Part shown: positions 1 through 6,664 of the stretch, piece by piece
How positions within the stretch are numbered: position 1 is the first letter of the stretch
Layout of the letters: the number at the start of each line of letters is the position of its first letter
Assembly (NCBI GenBank): GCA_002689565.1
Contig: NZGQ01000103.1
Coordinates: forward strand, 6,039 to 15,615
DNA length: 9,577 nucleotides
Origin: Methanobacteriota archaeon
GTDB taxonomy: Archaea > Thermoplasmatota > Poseidoniia > Poseidoniales > Poseidoniaceae
Direction: 5' to 3'
Position numbers and translations under genes: made by a program
Notes under the pieces: generated by a model
The model's database searches: none
The model's input: only the letters and a program-made list of their open reading frames with translations
Told to the model about the DNA's origin: nothing

Positions 1-240
1 ATACTCTCGTCTCTTCTCTCGTTCCTTCTCACGATTCTCTTTATAATACTTTCGTCTCTTCTCTCGTTCCTTCTCACGATTCTCTTTATAATACTCTCGT
101 CTTTTCTCTCGTAACTTCTCACGATTCTTTTCACGATACTTTTTTTTGTGCTCTCGGAACATCTCAGGATTCTCTTTATAATACTCTCGATCCCTCTCTC
201 GCATCCTCTCAAGATTCTTTTTACGATACTCTTTTTGATA
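1..240 (-). repeat. 45-nt in-frame tandem repeats in the GIY-YIG gene
   Basis: Units begin at 1, 46, 91, 136 and 181, with a partial unit from 226, each starting ATACT on the plus strand. Units 1-45 and 46-90 differ at one base only. Divergence rises towards the N-terminal side of the gene. Each unit encodes 15 residues, so the frame is kept. The array continues off the left edge, so the copy number is a minimum. Confidence 0.9.
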
Positions 241-570
241 CTCTGGTTTCCCCGACCTTCCATCAATATAATAATTATTATCTTTCCCATATCTAGGAGG
301 TGGTGGAAAAGTAATAACAACATTATAATACTTGTCCCAACACTTCTCCTTTCTATTATTGAGAAGGTCATTCTCCAACTGCCTCATATCAGGTTCAGTA
401 CCATATGCGAGAATCCGTCTACTAAATCCTTCTGGTATACTGTCTGCTTTGAACTGCTCCATGACTTTTGATGAATGAGTATAACCATCATCTGGTGTGC
501 CTTTGTGAGAACCGATATAGTACATACTATTCTTGGAATCGTGCCACATATACACGAATGCTTCACTCAT
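1..570 (-). CDS. GIY-YIG family endonuclease with repetitive charged tail (3' end beyond window)
   Basis: The frame is open from an ATG at 570 to the left edge (190 codons, no stop seen). The N-terminus carries the GIY-YIG nuclease signature: FVY at residues 5-7 and YYIGSHKG at 17-24. A conserved Arg follows at 51/52 and a catalytic-type Glu at 66 (QLENDLL). This arrangement is typical of phage free-standing or intron-type homing endonucleases, which cut DNA site-specifically and promote their own spread. From about residue 111 the protein becomes a Lys/Arg/Glu/Tyr-rich series of 15-residue repeats (unit like REYYKENREKEREKR), probably a long charged helix that binds DNA. The start overlaps the stop of the preceding nuclease gene by 8 nt (ATGAGTGA). 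A GAGG lies 10 nt upstream of the ATG, inside an 18-bp repeat shared with the end of pol. Family assignment is firm; a homing role is inferred. Confidence 0.85.
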   Translation of the reverse strand, partial: MSEAFVYMWHDSKNSMYYIGSHKGTPDDGYTHSSKVMEQFKADSIPEGFSRRILAYGTEPDMRQLENDLLNNRKEKCWDKYYNVVITFPPPPRYGKDNNYYIDGRSGKPEYQKEYRKKNLERMRERDREYYKENPEMFREHKKKYREKNREKLREKRREYYKENREKEREKRRKYYKENREKEREKRREY

Positions 571-970
571 CCAAAGAAGTCCTCTTCAAGTATTTTATCG
601 CACTTTTTAAAACTTCAACACTATCTTGTAATTTACTAATCCCAGTGTTACAGTTATCACACAAGTATCCTCTATATTTTCCTGTCTTGTGGTCGTGGTC
701 TAAACACCATTTAATTTTATATCCTCGTGCAAGTAAACCCTCTTCGTCTATTCCACAGATAGCACATTGATAATCACTATTGGGAGTTGGGTGTTGTTCT
801 TTTAGTTTTCTTGTAATCCTACTTTGTTTTCTACAACAGACTCTACACTTCCCACCAAAGTAATTACCACCACTTGCTATAGGAAAGTAATCCTTTGTCT
901 TAGGAAATGTTTCACCACATGATGAACAATTCTTAGTCTCTACATTGTCATAACCAAGTAGGGTGTTCAT
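563..970 (-). CDS. Endonuclease VII-like HNH nuclease, probable mobile endonuclease
   Basis: A 135-aa protein starting at an ATG at 970 that overlaps the pol stop by 4 nt (ATGA). An N-terminal zinc-knuckle-like part has Cys15, Cys18, Cys42 and Cys45. The C-terminal half matches the recombination endonuclease VII / HNH family: Cys69 and Cys72, then [20 protein letters not shown] at about 89-108, which supplies the His/Asp catalytic core and the second zinc Cys pair. T4 gp49 (157 aa) resolves Holliday junctions. Many phage proteins with this domain are instead free-standing homing-type nucleases, and the extra N-terminal knuckle, the site just after pol and the flanking 18-bp direct repeat favour that reading. 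A longer form with a non-ATG start inside pol (up to 1012) is possible but unlikely, because GAGG lies 10 nt before the chosen ATG. Fold is confident; biological role is inferred. Confidence 0.85.
   Translation of the reverse strand: MNTLLGYDNVETKNCSSCGETFPKTKDYFPIASGGNYFGGKCRVCCRKQSRITRKLKEQHPTPNSDYQCAICGIDEEGLLARGYKIKWCLDHDHKTGKYRGYLCDNCNTGISKLQDSVEVLKSAIKYLKRTSLDE
567..584 (-). repeat. 18-bp direct repeat, distal copy
   Basis: The minus-strand sequence GAGGACTTCTTTGGATGA is identical to 967-984, exactly 400 bp away. This copy spans the last codons of the endonuclease VII-like gene and the ATG of the GIY-YIG gene. It supplies a GAGG ribosome-binding site 10 nt before that ATG. Confidence 0.95.
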
Positions 971-984
971 CCAAAGAAGTCCTC
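967..984 (-). repeat. 18-bp direct repeat, pol-terminal copy
   Basis: The minus-strand sequence GAGGACTTCTTTGGATGA encodes the last five pol residues (E-D-F-F-G) and the TGA stop. It also holds the GAGG and ATG that start the endonuclease VII-like gene. The other copy is at 567-584, at the far end of that gene. Confidence 0.95.
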
Positions 985-3429
985 CAATGATGCTTGAGGT
1001 TCGGCAGTCCACCCCACCGCATCCAGTATGGGTTCGAGTGGGTCTACAAATGTCTTGGAGAACATCTTGTCATAGTCGATGTACTTCTCCAGTTGCAACT
1101 CACGAGGTAGGTTCTGTGGATACGAGATCACATTCTCCTTGATAGGATTCGGTGTCTTGAGATAGACAAACTTTATCTTCTCACCATTCTTGATAGTCTC
1201 GTGTCGCATATCCTTGGTGTACTTATTGTACAGCAGTGCACCCCGAACATGAATCGGTGTACCCTTCTTGTATATGGTTTTCTTGTCCGACCACTTGTCA
1301 ACCGCACTCACTCCACGAGGGAATGATACATCTTCGGCAGGTAGACTGGTAAACTCGTTGCGGAAGTTACGAATATAGTTCTGTGTCTCATCCTCGGTGC
1401 CATTGATGATCACACCAAAGACTTCCTTGAATTTGTCACGAACCACTTGAGGTGTGGATGACTTGACTGCTTCGATACCCATCATCTTGAGTTTGGGTTC
1501 TGCGTACTGGACACCCTCGTTGTTATGTACATTGAGGATGTATCGTTTCTTTGCCACCCAGATAGCACGGTCAGCAATAACCTCACGACCCATCTCCATA
1601 CGATTGACATACGCATTGGTATAATCAGCAAGGTCAGCATATGATTTGGTCAGTACAGGTTCAAAGTGTTCGGAACAAATCTTGTCGAGAAACTTGACAG
1701 GGTCTTTGGGATTGAACTTATCAACCAACTTACTCATACGAATGTAGACCGAGTCAGTGTCAATCGCAATCACATAGTCCTCATCTGAGTTGAGAAGTTT
1801 GTTCATCTCTTTGTTGACTGCTCGTTCTGCCCACTTGATAGACAACTGTCCTGCCAGAGTGATAGACTCGGCAACCCTCTGATCAAAGTATCGGAACCAT
1901 CTGTTACCTAGTGCACCATAGAGACTGTTCATCAGAATCTTGATCGACATCTGTTGGTTATCAAGAGTAGCAATCTTGTTGGCAAGACCCTTGCGAGGAT
2001 ACTGCTCATACTCTTGTTGTGCTTCCAACATCTGCTTCTTGATCTCTCTGCGTTCGGCATAGTACTGTCGAATCACACTAGGGATGATGCCCTCTTTATC
2101 CTTACTGAACCGAACACCCGATGGGGCAACCGAATAGTTACCAGTGGTGTTGGTTACTCCTGCAAGCATTCGTTCCACATCGGTATCGATGATACCATCC
2201 ACCACAGTTTCGGGTGACATATTGTATTGTACAATGATCATGGGATACAGTGAGTTCAAGTCAAAAGATGTTACCCAATCATGGGAACCGACTTGGGGTT
2301 CTTTCACATAACCTCCTGCAAAGTCACCCTTGATCTTTTCTTCCTTCGAGGGAACCGCAATGTGCTTGAGGTTCAGAATACGATAGATGATGGAATCCCA
2401 GATAGTGGTTGTACCAAACACATCTTCATAGTTCACACCACCACGGTATGCCATAGTCATTGCCAGAGTGATCAGTCCGAGTTTCTCTTCCAGTAGGTCA
2501 ACCAGTTCAACATCTCGAATGTTGTAGTCAATAAACTTCTGGTGATCTTCCTTATATAAGGTGTGGAGATTACCATGCTCCTCATACGAGAGTTTGCGTT
2601 CACCCAATACGACATGGGCAATGTGATCCAGTCGATAGGACTCCTGTTGACCAAGTGTATTACCAGTGAACTTACGAAACAGATCATAGTAATCCAACTG
2701 AGCAATGCCCATCAGATCATAGGTGTCCACATCCTTCATACCCATCTTACCACGAACAGTACGAGACGAGACGGTGCCCCAAGGTGAGAACCGTTTGACA
2801 GACTCATCACCGATAACCTTCCTTGTTCTATTAACAAGATAGGGAATATCAAACTGCTTGGTGTTCCAACCAGTGACAATGTCGGGTGAACCATGACCCT
2901 GCCAGTAATCTAGAAACTTGTCTAGCAGTTGCAGTTCAGTGTCACACTTCGTGTAGATTGCCTTCTCTGGTGGATCATAATCACCCAGACCCCACACACG
3001 AAAGAACTCTTCCTTACTGGATTTGGTGCATATAGAGATAACTGGATAGTTTGCTTGTTCTGGTTCGGGGAATCCCTCATCCGATGCGACCTCAATATCA
3101 ATAGTGGTGATCACAGGCAGTTCACGATCAAAGTTGATGTCTCTCGGAAACTTCTCTGCAACAAATTGTGAGATGAAATTATTCTGACCATAGACCTTGA
3201 AGGTGTCTATGTGTTGATACCGTTTTGTGAACTCGGTTGCTTCACGCATGGTCTCGAACTGGATTGGTTCGACTGACCTACCATCTAGGGTAGACCACCC
3301 ACTATCACCCTTACCACTGACATACAGGGTAGGTTTGAAAGGGATGCGTTTTTTGACTCGTTGACCGTTGGAATATCCACGATAGAGTAACGCAGACCCA
3401 TATCGGTCAATTGATGTGTAAAAATCCAT
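967..3429 (-). CDS. 43: Family B DNA polymerase with 3'-5' exonuclease (T4 gp43-like)
   Basis: The 820-aa replicative polymerase copies phage DNA and proofreads. Exonuclease motifs: Exo I DIE at 111-113, Exo [10 protein letters not shown] at 187-194, Exo III YNIRD at 302-306. Polymerase motifs: A DLNSLYP at 390-396, B K497xxxNSLYG to 505, C DTDS at 557-560, and a KKRY at 627-630. All key residues are present. It is somewhat shorter than T4 gp43 (898 aa), as in marine relatives. The C-terminus ([10 protein letters not shown]) resembles the sliding-clamp-binding tail of T4/RB69 polymerases. The ATG at 3429 has a strong GGAGAG about 4 nt upstream, and a full-consensus promoter lies just before it. 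The stop overlaps the next gene by 4 nt. In T4, RegA represses several early genes; whether it acts on this messenger cannot be read here. Confidence 0.97.
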   Translation of the reverse strand: MDFYTSIDRYGSALLYRGYSNGQRVKKRIPFKPTLYVSGKGDSGWSTLDGRSVEPIQFETMREATEFTKRYQHIDTFKVYGQNNFISQFVAEKFPRDINFDRELPVITTIDIEVASDEGFPEPEQANYPVISICTKSSKEEFFRVWGLGDYDPPEKAIYTKCDTELQLLDKFLDYWQGHGSPDIVTGWNTKQFDIPYLVNRTRKVIGDESVKRFSPWGTVSSRTVRGKMGMKDVDTYDLMGIAQLDYYDLFRKFTGNTLGQQESYRLDHIAHVVLGERKLSYEEHGNLHTLYKEDHQKFIDYNIRDVELVDLLEEKLGLITLAMTMAYRGGVNYEDVFGTTTIWDSIIYRILNLKHIAVPSKEEKIKGDFAGGYVKEPQVGSHDWVTSFDLNSLYPMIIVQYNMSPETVVDGIIDTDVERMLAGVTNTTGNYSVAPSGVRFSKDKEGIIPSVIRQYYAERREIKKQMLEAQQEYEQYPRKGLANKIATLDNQQMSIKILMNSLYGALGNRWFRYFDQRVAESITLAGQLSIKWAERAVNKEMNKLLNSDEDYVIAIDTDSVYIRMSKLVDKFNPKDPVKFLDKICSEHFEPVLTKSYADLADYTNAYVNRMEMGREVIADRAIWVAKKRYILNVHNNEGVQYAEPKLKMMGIEAVKSSTPQVVRDKFKEVFGVIINGTEDETQNYIRNFRNEFTSLPAEDVSFPRGVSAVDKWSDKKTIYKKGTPIHVRGALLYNKYTKDMRHETIKNGEKIKFVYLKTPNPIKENVISYPQNLPRELQLEKYIDYDKMFSKTFVDPLEPILDAVGWTAEPQASLEDFFG

Positions 3430-3455
3430 AAACTCTCCATAATCTGATGTTACAC

Positions 3456-3484
3456 ATTATACAGGACAGAACTAAGAATGTCAA
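3456..3484 (-). promoter_or_regulatory. Full-consensus sigma70 promoter for DNA polymerase
   Basis: On the minus strand TTGACA (3484-3479) and TATAAT (3461-3456) are separated by exactly 17 nt, a complete match to the consensus. Transcription would begin near 3449, leaving a leader of about 20 nt before the pol ATG at 3429. The -35 box contains the TGA stop of the upstream gene (T-TGA-CA). It would give host RNA polymerase early access to pol and the two nuclease genes behind it. Confidence 0.85.
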
Positions 3485-4227
3485 GGAATAATTTTAAATC
3501 CGTTGGCACGCTCCCAAGGTTTATACTCCATACCCTCATGTTCTTGGGTTATACCAAATGATTTAGAAATCACTTGGGTCGATGCAAGTTTGAATGGGGA
3601 ATCTGTCTTACAATGAAAGTTATATGTATTACGCAGTTCGGTTGCGGTTGAACCTACATTAACATGATGGCAATCACCGTAGTGTGTCATCCATGTATAG
3701 TCTCGATCATTCCTATTCTTGTGAGTCAAGTAAGTCTTGACCAGTCTCTCTACACATCCATAGGGCCCACCATTGAGAGGGAACTCTTGATTCACTAACA
3801 AGTCATGCATGAAAATAGCACATCTACGAGAGAATGAGTAGCAAGACATAAACAGTCCGTGATTGGCATAGTCCAGTCCGTGCTTCATAGTGAACTCCCA
3901 CTGTCGTTTGAATTCATCGGGGTCTAGTAGATAGGAATCATGTTCCATCACATAGAACCGTTCCATGCTTACGGTGCGATTTCTTATCATCCTCCAGTGA
4001 CTAATATCTCCTGCTCTTTCTGAGGCAGTACTGGTAGATTGTAATTGCATCTTATGAAGTAGAGGTTGCCAATTATAGAGGGGTTCTAATTCTGAGATGG
4101 TATCGGGAGTATAACACTGAATGACTTCAATGTCAAGGATGTTTTGTTTTGACCATGATTCCAGAGCAATCTCTGTGTATTGCACAGAGACAGGGTTGTT
4201 CAAATCTGCAATCATGTATGCTTTCAT
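3481..4227 (-). CDS. Putative glycosyltransferase-like protein
   Basis: A 248-aa soluble protein. It begins MKAYMIADLNN and has an N-terminal alternating strand/helix pattern. SERAGDISHWRMIRN at about 69-83 is followed by FYVMEHDSYLLD at 91-102. The EHD triad (95-97) sits where GT-A glycosyltransferases have their DxD sugar-nucleotide/metal site, and the layout recalls family 25-type enzymes. The donor and acceptor are unknown; capsid, host surface or modified DNA are all possible. Six Cys and several His in the C-terminal half could bind metal. The ATG at 4227 is chosen because a longer GTG start (4257) would add residues encoded by a strong hairpin. No clear Shine-Dalgarno lies within 15 nt of this ATG, and the hairpin ends 10 nt before it. 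The TGA stop lies inside the -35 box of the pol promoter. Function is tentative. Confidence 0.6.
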   Translation of the reverse strand: MKAYMIADLNNPVSVQYTEIALESWSKQNILDIEVIQCYTPDTISELEPLYNWQPLLHKMQLQSTSTASERAGDISHWRMIRNRTVSMERFYVMEHDSYLLDPDEFKRQWEFTMKHGLDYANHGLFMSCYSFSRRCAIFMHDLLVNQEFPLNGGPYGCVERLVKTYLTHKNRNDRDYTWMTHYGDCHHVNVGSTATELRNTYNFHCKTDSPFKLASTQVISKSFGITQEHEGMEYKPWERANGFKIIP

Positions 4228-4237
4228 AATATTGAGA

Positions 4238-4255
4238 GGGGGAGTTTCCTCCCCC
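4238..4255 (-). promoter_or_regulatory. GC-rich GAAA-tetraloop hairpin in the leader of the glycosyltransferase-like gene
   Basis: The minus strand reads GGGGGAG-GAAA-CTCCCCC, a perfect 7-bp stem with a GNRA loop. It lies between the stop of the 27-aa peptide (4265) and the ATG at 4227. The only Shine-Dalgarno-like sequence (GGAGG) sits in the stem and loop, 20 nt before the ATG. No U-tract follows, so it is not a typical intrinsic terminator. A translation-control or mRNA-stability role is inferred. Confidence 0.6.
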
Positions 4256-4264
4256 ACCTCGGTT

Positions 4265-4348
4265 TTAGAACAGGGGTGCTAGAGCAAGCACGAGAACACC
4301 CATACTTGCAACGAACAACCCGAACTCCATTTTGGTTTCGGTTGACAT
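4265..4348 (-). CDS. 27-aa single-pass membrane peptide
   Basis: A very short frame with good initiation signals: GAGG, 8 nt, ATG at 4348. It encodes a polar N-terminus (MSTETKME) followed by an unbroken hydrophobic stretch at residues 9-27 (GLFVASMGVLVLALAPLF), long enough for one membrane span. It lies 19 nt after the Hsp20 stop and before a GAAA hairpin, and fills what would otherwise be a gap. Similar tiny membrane peptides are common in T4-like phages and act on host membranes or stay uncharacterised. I do not recognise a named family. Evidence for coding is the ribosome-binding site, its fit to the gap and the amphipathic/hydrophobic design; no homolog can be confirmed here. Confidence 0.6.
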   Translation of the reverse strand: MSTETKMEFGLFVASMGVLVLALAPLF

Positions 4349-4367
4349 TTTTGTTTCCTCGAAAAAT

Positions 4368-4784
4368 TTAAGATATTTTAATTTGTCGAGGCTGCTTCTC
4401 TTGTGGGATTTCTAACTTCAAATTTACTGCAAGAATACCGTCTTTGAGTGAAGCACCAGTTACTTGAACATACTCGGAAAGTCTAAACTGCCTTCTAAAG
4501 TCCTTCGTGGATATACCACGATGTATCACTTCTCGGTCTCTAGACTCATGCGAACCACTGATTCGCAATGAGCGTTCTTTCTGTTCTACAGTCAGTTCTT
4601 CTTCTTTGAATCCCGCAACTGCGACCTCAATGACGAACTCATCTTCCCCTAGTTTCACGATGTTGTGAGGGGGATAATGGTCGTTAGCGTGTTTAGTTGC
4701 GTATTCCAATTCGTTGAACAAATGGTCGAAACCAATGAATGCGGAACGTGGGAATAGTTGTTTACCTACTTTTAGATTTGTCAT
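4368..4784 (-). CDS. hsp20: Small heat-shock protein, Hsp20/alpha-crystallin family
   Basis: A 138-aa ATP-independent holdase chaperone. The alpha-crystallin domain runs from about 39 to 126: PPHNIVKLGEDEFVIEVAVAGF at the start, EELTVE and LRISGSHE in the middle, and the family signature ASLKDGILAVNL at 111-122. The C-terminal I-x-I motif (QIKI, 134-137) that docks neighbouring subunits in oligomers is present. Hsp20 genes are a recurrent accessory of marine T4-like cyanophages and are thought to help virion protein folding or host stress survival. The ATG at 4784 is chosen: AGGAG lies 10 nt upstream and the protein starts MTNLKVGKQLF. The frame extends to a TTG at 4814 without support. A gap of about 110 nt upstream may hold its own regulation. 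Confidence 0.93.
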   Translation of the reverse strand: MTNLKVGKQLFPRSAFIGFDHLFNELEYATKHANDHYPPHNIVKLGEDEFVIEVAVAGFKEEELTVEQKERSLRISGSHESRDREVIHRGISTKDFRRQFRLSEYVQVTGASLKDGILAVNLKLEIPQEKQPRQIKIS

Positions 4785-4896
4785 GTTGCTATATCTCCTA
4801 TATTTTTTTAGCAAGATTATGTAAGAACCCGAACTATTACGGCATCCTTACGATTTGTCACTTTGGTGACACTACTATATATAAGAATTTTATTCT
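4785..4896 (-). promoter_or_regulatory. Non-coding leader of hsp20 with a perfect palindrome
   Basis: This is the longest gene-free stretch in the window. At 4856-4871 the minus strand has TGTCAC-CAAA-GTGACA, a perfect 6-bp stem with a 4-nt loop. A smaller AGAAT-AAA-ATTCT inverted repeat lies just after the oxygenase stop. Neither is followed by a U-run, so termination is uncertain. A CATAAT hexamer lies nearer the start codon but has no convincing -35 box. The palindrome could be an operator or an RNA hairpin. Confidence 0.4.
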
Positions 4897-5472
4897 CTAT
4901 ATAAAGTTCTTTGGATCAGTATCGGGATCACTCTCAAAACCAAACGAGAATGTGACTCGTGATACTGATGGTTTCAATTGGTGGTATGTGCCTCTAGGTA
5001 AATAGACACAATCACCTACTTTCAAAATACGAGTCTCGTCTGCGTTGCTTGGTTCCTCGGTATAACCGACTGTAATCTTACAGTCACCGATTGCTTGGAG
5101 CAAGAACACATCCATACTGTCTTTATGTCTAGGGTATGAACCAGAGTCTTGTCCAAATCCAACAAATGCAATGTTTGTAATTTGGGGTGCACCCTTTGTA
5201 TACTTAAACTTCTTGGGTGCAGGGTCAACAAAAAACTCTGTCATCTCTTGATGAATTTCTTTGGCAATCTGAGGTGCAGATGGTCTCCGATGAAACTCAT
5301 TACATCCGAGACGATTCTTCTCACGATTCCAATCGTATAATTTCGATGGATGGGTATCGATCATATACATCATGGTGTTCCAATCGTACCCGACAATATC
5401 CTCTATACGACCCCACCAATGCTTCTTCGCACGAATCTCTTCGATATGATGTTTAAAAAGACCTGTTGTCAT
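4897..5472 (-). CDS. JmjC/cupin-type Fe(II)/2-oxoglutarate-dependent oxygenase-like protein
   Basis: A 191-aa protein whose C-terminal half looks like a double-stranded beta-helix. RHKDSMDVFLLQAIGDCKITV (from 115) gives an H116-x-D118 metal pair, and LKVGDCVYLPRGTYHQL (from 150) gives the distal H164 plus the typical cupin PxGxxH turn. Together these form the HxD...H facial triad of Fe(II)-dependent oxygenases of the JmjC/cupin type, which hydroxylate protein side chains such as ribosomal proteins, or other substrates. The N-terminal 90 residues are helical and Trp-rich. The ATG overlaps the stop of the preceding 63-aa gene by one base (TAATG), so the two are likely translated together. Related oxygenases are frequent in marine T4-like phages, but the substrate is unknown. 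A true 2-oxoglutarate-binding residue is not identifiable by eye. Confidence 0.7.
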   Translation of the reverse strand: MTTGLFKHHIEEIRAKKHWWGRIEDIVGYDWNTMMYMIDTHPSKLYDWNREKNRLGCNEFHRRPSAPQIAKEIHQEMTEFFVDPAPKKFKYTKGAPQITNIAFVGFGQDSGSYPRHKDSMDVFLLQAIGDCKITVGYTEEPSNADETRILKVGDCVYLPRGTYHQLKPSVSRVTFSFGFESDPDTDPKNFI

Positions 5473-5663
5473 TATTCCATTATGCCCAATTTCTTTCCGA
5501 TGGTCTTGTCCAACTTTCTCATTGGAATAGCATCTTGAGACATCTCAAGTGCCTTTTGTTTGGGACTGCGGTTAAATGTGTTGCGAAACCAGATGTCTAC
5601 TCGGTCTGCAATGTTTACTACTTTTCGGAATACCTTACCAAATCCACGATTTACAATTCTCAT
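5472..5663 (-). CDS. 63-aa basic protein of unknown function
   Basis: I do not recognise this family. The protein is strongly basic in its first half (RIVNRGFGKVFRKVVNIADRV) with many Arg/Lys, and probably helical. The second half contains SPKQKALEMSQDAIPMRKLDKT. No membrane segment or zinc motif is seen. It is supported by junctions on both sides: its ATG overlaps the gp4 stop by one base (TAATG) with AAGGAG 8 nt upstream, and its own stop overlaps the oxygenase ATG in the same way. Such precise packing argues for a real gene, possibly nucleic-acid binding or working with gp4. Confidence 0.75.
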   Translation of the reverse strand: MRIVNRGFGKVFRKVVNIADRVDIWFRNTFNRSPKQKALEMSQDAIPMRKLDKTIGKKLGIME

Positions 5664-6040
5664 TAGAACAACTCCTTCTCAGTAAATACTTCAAATGACA
5701 TAAAGTTAATATCGGCAAACTTCCTTGCTTCTGCCCACTTGACCTTGTTGATCTTCCACTTCTTTTGATAATGAGGTTTTATCTCAATGATCTTACTATG
5801 ACGCAGACCTTCGTAGTCGATCATCTCAATCCAGAAGTCGGGGTAGTAGGTGCGGTTCTTGCCCTCAAAGATATAGGGAATCTTGAACTCCTCACTTGAC
5901 CATTGCGTAATGTTCGGACTCTTATCACAGTATACCATAAACAGTCGTTCCCAACTGCTACGGTATATTATCTGATTTACATTACCATGATACTTGTCGG
6001 GATTCTTAGGTGTAAACCTACCCTTAAAGTTATTAAACAT
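5663..6040 (-). CDS. 4: Head-completion protein gp4-like (TnsA-like PD-(D/E)XK nuclease fold)
   Basis: A 125-aa protein matching the T4 gp4 (gp50/4) head-completion family. The N-terminus FKGRFTPKNPDKYHGNVNQI is followed by IYRSSWERLFMVYCD (Glu31) and ITQWSSEEFKIPY. Then comes the nuclease core YYPDFWIEM (Pro67-Asp68) and IIEIKP (Glu86-x-Lys88), the PD...ExK pattern of TnsA-like endonucleases. In T4 this protein acts late, on filled heads before tail attachment. Here it sits among early and accessory genes. The ATG at 6040 has GAGG 7 nt upstream and lies 9 nt after the preceding stop. It is slightly shorter than T4 gp4 (about 150 aa) but retains all core residues. A homing or defence nuclease of the same fold is a less likely alternative. 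Confidence 0.85.
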   Translation of the reverse strand: MFNNFKGRFTPKNPDKYHGNVNQIIYRSSWERLFMVYCDKSPNITQWSSEEFKIPYIFEGKNRTYYPDFWIEMIDYEGLRHSKIIEIKPHYQKKWKINKVKWAEARKFADINFMSFEVFTEKELF

Positions 6041-6049
6041 TCAACCACC

Positions 6050-6664
6050 TCAATAAATAAAATTATCTAATGTAACCTTTTCAAATTTAGACAATCTATC
6101 AGTAATCAGAATTGTCTTTTTATCCTCACCTGTGGGTTTGACATACTTCTCTTTGATTCCTGCACTGTCATCCCATTTCATAGATACAGACTTTCTATCC
6201 TTTGGCAACCCCGCAGTCTCTCCAATCTTCTTCCAGTTGTCTGCAAGATAAACAGCACCCTTCTTACCATCTCCGATTGTAGTGAGTATGGCAACCAAGT
6301 CATCACCATATCTATCATACCAATCTTTCTTTGCACGATTACGAACTGCCTTGAGAATTTGACTTCCCAGATTAGGTATATGTTTAATCATACAGAACCG
6401 TTTGTTATCGGCAACCATGTTAAACATAGGGTCAAACTCTTTTTGAGATTTGTCAAAGTAGTTCAGTATTGCCTTGGGTGTTGGTTTAAACCCACTACCA
6501 ATCCAGAATGTACCTACCAACTCCTTATCATAGTAAACAAGATATTTGATACACCGACCAACAGTTCTCGCACTCGCAACATAACTGTGATATTTGACCA
6601 CAATATTATCTGCGAGTTTCTTTTGACTCGGTGTCTCTGCTATAGTTATGTTTAATCTACTCAA
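6050..6664 (-). CDS. DUF4338/DruA- and Mom-like acyltransferase-fold protein, candidate DNA modifier
   Basis: A 204-aa protein. YLVYYDKELVGTFWIGSG (41-58) resembles the central strands of an N-acyltransferase fold. It is followed by FNMVADNKRFCMIKHIPNLG (81-100), DWYDRYG (114-120) and GAVYLADNWKKIGETAG (136-152). These recall the DUF4338 family (which includes Druantia DruA) and, more distantly, the Mom-type GNAT enzymes that add a carbamoylmethyl-type group to adenine; compare the usual V-NN-RF, PNLAS, DW--RYGY and Y-AANW--GET-GRG blocks. The C-terminal 50 residues are Lys-rich and unassigned. It starts at TTG (6664) in a TTGA overlap with the HNH nuclease stop, with GGAGG 4 nt before it; no ATG is available until residue 83. 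Coupling to a restriction-like nuclease suggests a linked role on DNA. The fold is a motif-level judgement; the activity is inference. Confidence 0.6.
   Translation of the reverse strand: MSRLNITIAETPSQKKLADNIVVKYHSYVASARTVGRCIKYLVYYDKELVGTFWIGSGFKPTPKAILNYFDKSQKEFDPMFNMVADNKRFCMIKHIPNLGSQILKAVRNRAKKDWYDRYGDDLVAILTTIGDGKKGAVYLADNWKKIGETAGLPKDRKSVSMKWDDSAGIKEKYVKPTGEDKKTILITDRLSKFEKVTLDNFIY

Noticed and set aside
1..240. The short regular repeats as a CRISPR array
   Set aside because: The repeats are directly tandem without spacers, are 45 nt long in an open frame, and encode the charged tail of a GIY-YIG protein.
148..770. Plus-strand open frames of 100 aa or more near the left edge
   Set aside because: They are antisense to the GIY-YIG and HNH genes, have low-complexity composition and no ribosome-binding sites; the minus-strand frames carry recognisable nuclease motifs.
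563..1012. Endonuclease VII-like gene as the phage's own Holliday-junction resolvase gp49, or with the longer start at 1012
   Set aside because: The extra N-terminal zinc knuckle, the site next to pol and the flanking 18-bp repeat fit a mobile nuclease better. The longer form would begin well inside pol at a non-ATG codon, while an ATG with GAGG sits at 970.
4238..4255. The GC-rich hairpin as an intrinsic terminator
   Set aside because: The sequence after the stem on the minus strand is TCTCAATATT, not a U-run, and a gene begins 10 nt later.
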